From Denitratisoma sp. (GTDB lineage: Bacteria > Pseudomonadota > Gammaproteobacteria > Burkholderiales > Rhodocyclaceae): a stretch of 64,000 nucleotides of DNA. The notes below the pieces were generated by a model. The model was not told the origin of the DNA, ran no database searches, and saw only the letters and a list, made by a program, of their open reading frames with translations. Shown here piece after piece: positions 62,262-64,000 of this stretch (position 1 is the first letter of the stretch; each line of letters opens with the position of its first letter). Made by a program: the position numbers and the translations under genes. Location of the stretch: positions 610,731 to 674,730 of the forward strand of contig JAVSMO010000001.1 in the NCBI GenBank assembly GCA_032027165.1. The letters are read 5' to 3'.

Positions 62262-63317
62262 ATGCGCCGCCTGCTGCTTGCCTGCTGCATGTTGTTTGCC
62301 TGCCTGGGCGCTTATGCCCAAGGCCCGTCGACGTCCGCGTCAAGCAATCTCGCCGGCAAAGTCGAACTTGTCGAAGGCGACGTGACGGTCACCGACCGCG
62401 CCAGGCAGTCGCGCCGCGTTGCCGTCGGCAGCACGGTCTTCGAGGGTGAGAGCATCGCCACCGGCCAGGACGGCGAATTGCACGTCAGCATGGAGGACGG
62501 CGGCTTCATTGCCGTGCGCCCAAACACGAAGATGAGCATCGCCGCCTACCGGGCGGAGGGCGACGACAAGGACAAGGGCGTCTTCAGCCTGTTGCAGGGC
62601 ACCTTTCGCTCGGTGACCGGCTGGATCGGCAAGTACAATCCGCGCAGCTACCAGGTGCGCACCCCTACCGCCACCATCGGCGTGCGCGGCACCGACCACG
62701 AACCGCTGGTCATCCCCGAGGGGGCCAAGGAAGGCGACCCGGGCAGCTACGACAAGGTCAATGTCGGCGGCAGCTATATCCAGACCCGGCACGGCAGCAT
62801 CGACGTGAAGCCCAACCAGGCAGGCTTCGCGCCCTTGAGGGGGCGGCCGGTGCCGCGCATCCTGCCCCAGGTGCCGGCCTTTTTCAAGGCGACGCGGCAT
62901 GAAGCGGTCATTGCCGCGCGGCACGAAGCCGTGCGCAAGGTGATCGACCAGCGCCGTGACGACCGCCGCAAGGTCCTGCAGGAGAAGAAGGTTCAGTTGG
63001 ACAAGCAGAAGGCCGATCGGCAAAAGGCGGTGCAGGAACGCAAGCGGGAACAGGATGCGCAGCGCCTGAAGCAGCGCGATGAGCGCAGGAAGCAGCAGCA
63101 GGACGGCCAGCAGAGGCGCCAGCAGGAACGCGGCCTGCAGCAGCGCGATGAGCGGGAACGGCGTTCTGCCGGTGCCGAGGACCGGCGCCAGCGCCGCGAC
63201 GGGCAGCTGGAGATGCGTCCGCAGGAACGCGAAATCCGTGGCCGCGATCGCGACCGGCCGCAGCGCAACATCGACCGGGACCATGGTCCGCGCGGCGGCG
63301 GGCGCGGGCGGGACTGA
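62262..63317 (+). CDS. Exported FecR-domain protein with charged coiled-coil tail
   Basis: 351 aa. Signal peptide MRRLLLACCMLFACLGAYAQG (cleavage near 20). A FecR domain (about 28-140: KVELVEGDVTVTDR, GSTVFEGESIATGQDGELHV, EDGGFIAVRPNTKMSIAAYR, TPTATIGVRGTDHEPLVI). The C-terminal part (about 205-351) is extremely rich in Arg, Gln, Glu, Lys and Asp and is predicted to be coiled coil and then disordered. There is no partner sigma or receptor gene nearby, so it is probably a stand-alone periplasmic FecR-like protein, not an anti-sigma factor. The stop lies 1 bp before the second REPIN-like repeat. Confidence 0.78.
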   Translation: MRRLLLACCMLFACLGAYAQGPSTSASSNLAGKVELVEGDVTVTDRARQSRRVAVGSTVFEGESIATGQDGELHVSMEDGGFIAVRPNTKMSIAAYRAEGDDKDKGVFSLLQGTFRSVTGWIGKYNPRSYQVRTPTATIGVRGTDHEPLVIPEGAKEGDPGSYDKVNVGGSYIQTRHGSIDVKPNQAGFAPLRGRPVPRILPQVPAFFKATRHEAVIAARHEAVRKVIDQRRDDRRKVLQEKKVQLDKQKADRQKAVQERKREQDAQRLKQRDERRKQQQDGQQRRQQERGLQQRDERERRSAGAEDRRQRRDGQLEMRPQEREIRGRDRDRPQRNIDRDHGPRGGGRGRD

Positions 63318-63318
63318 T

Positions 63319-63386
63319 GTAGGTCGGCCTCCAGGCCGGCGGCGGCGGTCGATCAGGCGACATGGTCGGGCCGAAGCCCGACCTAC
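63319..63386. repeat. REPIN-like 68-bp repeat, copy 2
   Basis: Same outer arms as the copy at 29831-29898 (GTAGGTCGG...CCGACCTAC) and the same length. Inner hairpins are GGCCTCCAGGCC and GTCGGGCCGAAGCCCGAC. The right end provides the TAG stop of the phoH-like gene (63385-63383 on the minus strand). Confidence 0.8.
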
Positions 63387-64000
63387 AACACCTCAGCCGC
63401 GTGGTCGGCCAGACGCGAGCGTTCGCCGCGCATCAGCGTGACGTGGCCGCTGTGCGGCCAGCCCTTGAAGCGGTCCACCACATAGGTCAGGCCCGAACTG
63501 CCCTCGGTGAGATAAGGCGTGTCGATCTGGGCGATGTTGCCGAGGCAGACCACCTTGGTGCCGGGGCCGGCGCGGGTGATCAGCGTCTTCATCTGCTTCG
63601 GCGTCAGGTTCTGCGCCTCGTCGATGACCAGGTACTTGTTGAGGAAGGTGCGGCCGCGCATGAAGTTGAGCGACTTCACCTTGATGCGCGAGCGGATCAG
63701 GTCGCGCGTGGCGGCGCGGCCCCACTCGCCGCCGTCCTCGGAAGGCTTGTTGAGCACGTCGAGATTGTCCTCCAGCGCGCCCATCCAGGGCGTCATCTTC
63801 TCCTCCTCGGTGCCGGGCAGGAAGCCGATGTCCTCGCCGACCGGGACGGTGACGCGGGTGAAGATGATCTCGCTGTAGAGCTTGGTTTCCAGCGTCTGCG
63901 TCAGGCCCGCGGCCAGCGTCAGCAGGGTCTTGCCGGTGCCGGCCTGGCCGAGCAGGGTGATGAAGTCGACCTCCGGGTCCATCAGCAGGTTGAGGGCGAA
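63383..64000 (-). CDS. PhoH-like ATPase, C-terminal part (gene runs off the window)
   Basis: 206 codons visible, open to the window edge. PhoH domain with Walker A LLGQAGTGKTLLTLAAG, Walker B YLVIDEAQNLTPKQM, and VVCLGNIAQIDTPYL and LTYVVDRFKGWPHSGHVTLMRGERSRLA. This is the PhoH form often joined to an N-terminal PIN domain (PhoH2), where it acts in RNA cleavage/unwinding; the N terminus is outside the window, so the domain set cannot be told. The stop codon is formed by the REPIN-like repeat. Confidence 0.88.
   Translation of the reverse strand, partial: FALNLLMDPEVDFITLLGQAGTGKTLLTLAAGLTQTLETKLYSEIIFTRVTVPVGEDIGFLPGTEEEKMTPWMGALEDNLDVLNKPSEDGGEWGRAATRDLIRSRIKVKSLNFMRGRTFLNKYLVIDEAQNLTPKQMKTLITRAGPGTKVVCLGNIAQIDTPYLTEGSSGLTYVVDRFKGWPHSGHVTLMRGERSRLADHAAEVL

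Overview
The window is a GC-rich (roughly two-thirds G+C by eye), densely coded chromosomal segment from a facultatively anaerobic betaproteobacterium. The gene content (an Azoarcus-type benzoyl-CoA reductase operon, NnrU, FNR-type operator boxes, and a large hydrogenase estate with HypX, HoxA, HupT and a regulatory hydrogenase) points to the Rhodocyclales, the order of Azoarcus, Thauera and Dechloromonas. No rRNA, tRNA, CRISPR array, insertion sequence or prophage was recognised.

Layout. 1-8.7 kb: acetate kinase with a MaoC-phosphotransacetylase fusion, an ECF sigma factor with a probable anti-sigma partner, an N-acetylmuramoyl-L-alanine amidase, an EAL/HDOD protein and unassigned proteins. 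9.1-15.5 kb: hybOABC-hybD-hybG-hybE, a periplasmic, membrane-anchored group 1c-type uptake [NiFe] hydrogenase and its maturation genes. 15.5-17.9 kb: four unrelated small genes. 18.1-24.9 kb: hoxFUYH, a cytoplasmic NAD-linked group 3d [NiFe] hydrogenase, followed by a sensor kinase with a haem-c motif and the protease gene hoxW. 25.1-35.6 kb: hupK-hypABFCDEX-hoxA, the maturation operon and the H2-responsive regulator. 35.6-42.2 kb: kup, kdpE, a short kdpD, prfC and nnrU on the minus strand. 42.4-44.8 kb: hoxBC, the H2-sensing regulatory hydrogenase. 45.0-49.7 kb: benzoyl-CoA reductase bzdNOPQ and ferredoxin bzdM. 49.8-53.5 kb: fpr, nikR, hupT and a nickel permease. 53.6-58.0 kb: a NarX/PilJ-like sensor kinase and a FeoB-like transporter. 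58.0-60.6 kb: a caspase-fold protease operon. 60.7-64 kb: dnaB behind DnaA-box-like repeats, a FecR-domain protein and a partial phoH.

How it works together (inference from known families). Nickel enters through the HoxN-like permease under NikR. HypA-F, HupK, HypX, HybD/E/G and HoxW build three hydrogenases. HoxBC senses H2 and signals through HupT to HoxA. Four transcription units (hyb, hup/hyp, hoxBC, nickel permease) carry a matching sigma-54-type element with GG-N10-G spacing. FNR-type boxes precede hoxF, bzdN and the NarX-like kinase, and a weaker one precedes hupK, so oxygen limitation appears to switch on the NAD-linked hydrogenase and ring reduction. The benzoyl-CoA reductase operon sits inside the H2-sensing locus and is followed by a ferredoxin-NADP reductase.

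The most unexpected signals are DNA-level. The 9-mer ACTGACTTT occurs at least eleven times, on both strands and in different reading frames. The bzdN promoter has a perfect FNR box plus an 11-bp palindromic operator. Two 68-bp REPIN-like elements each supply the stop codon of a neighbouring gene.
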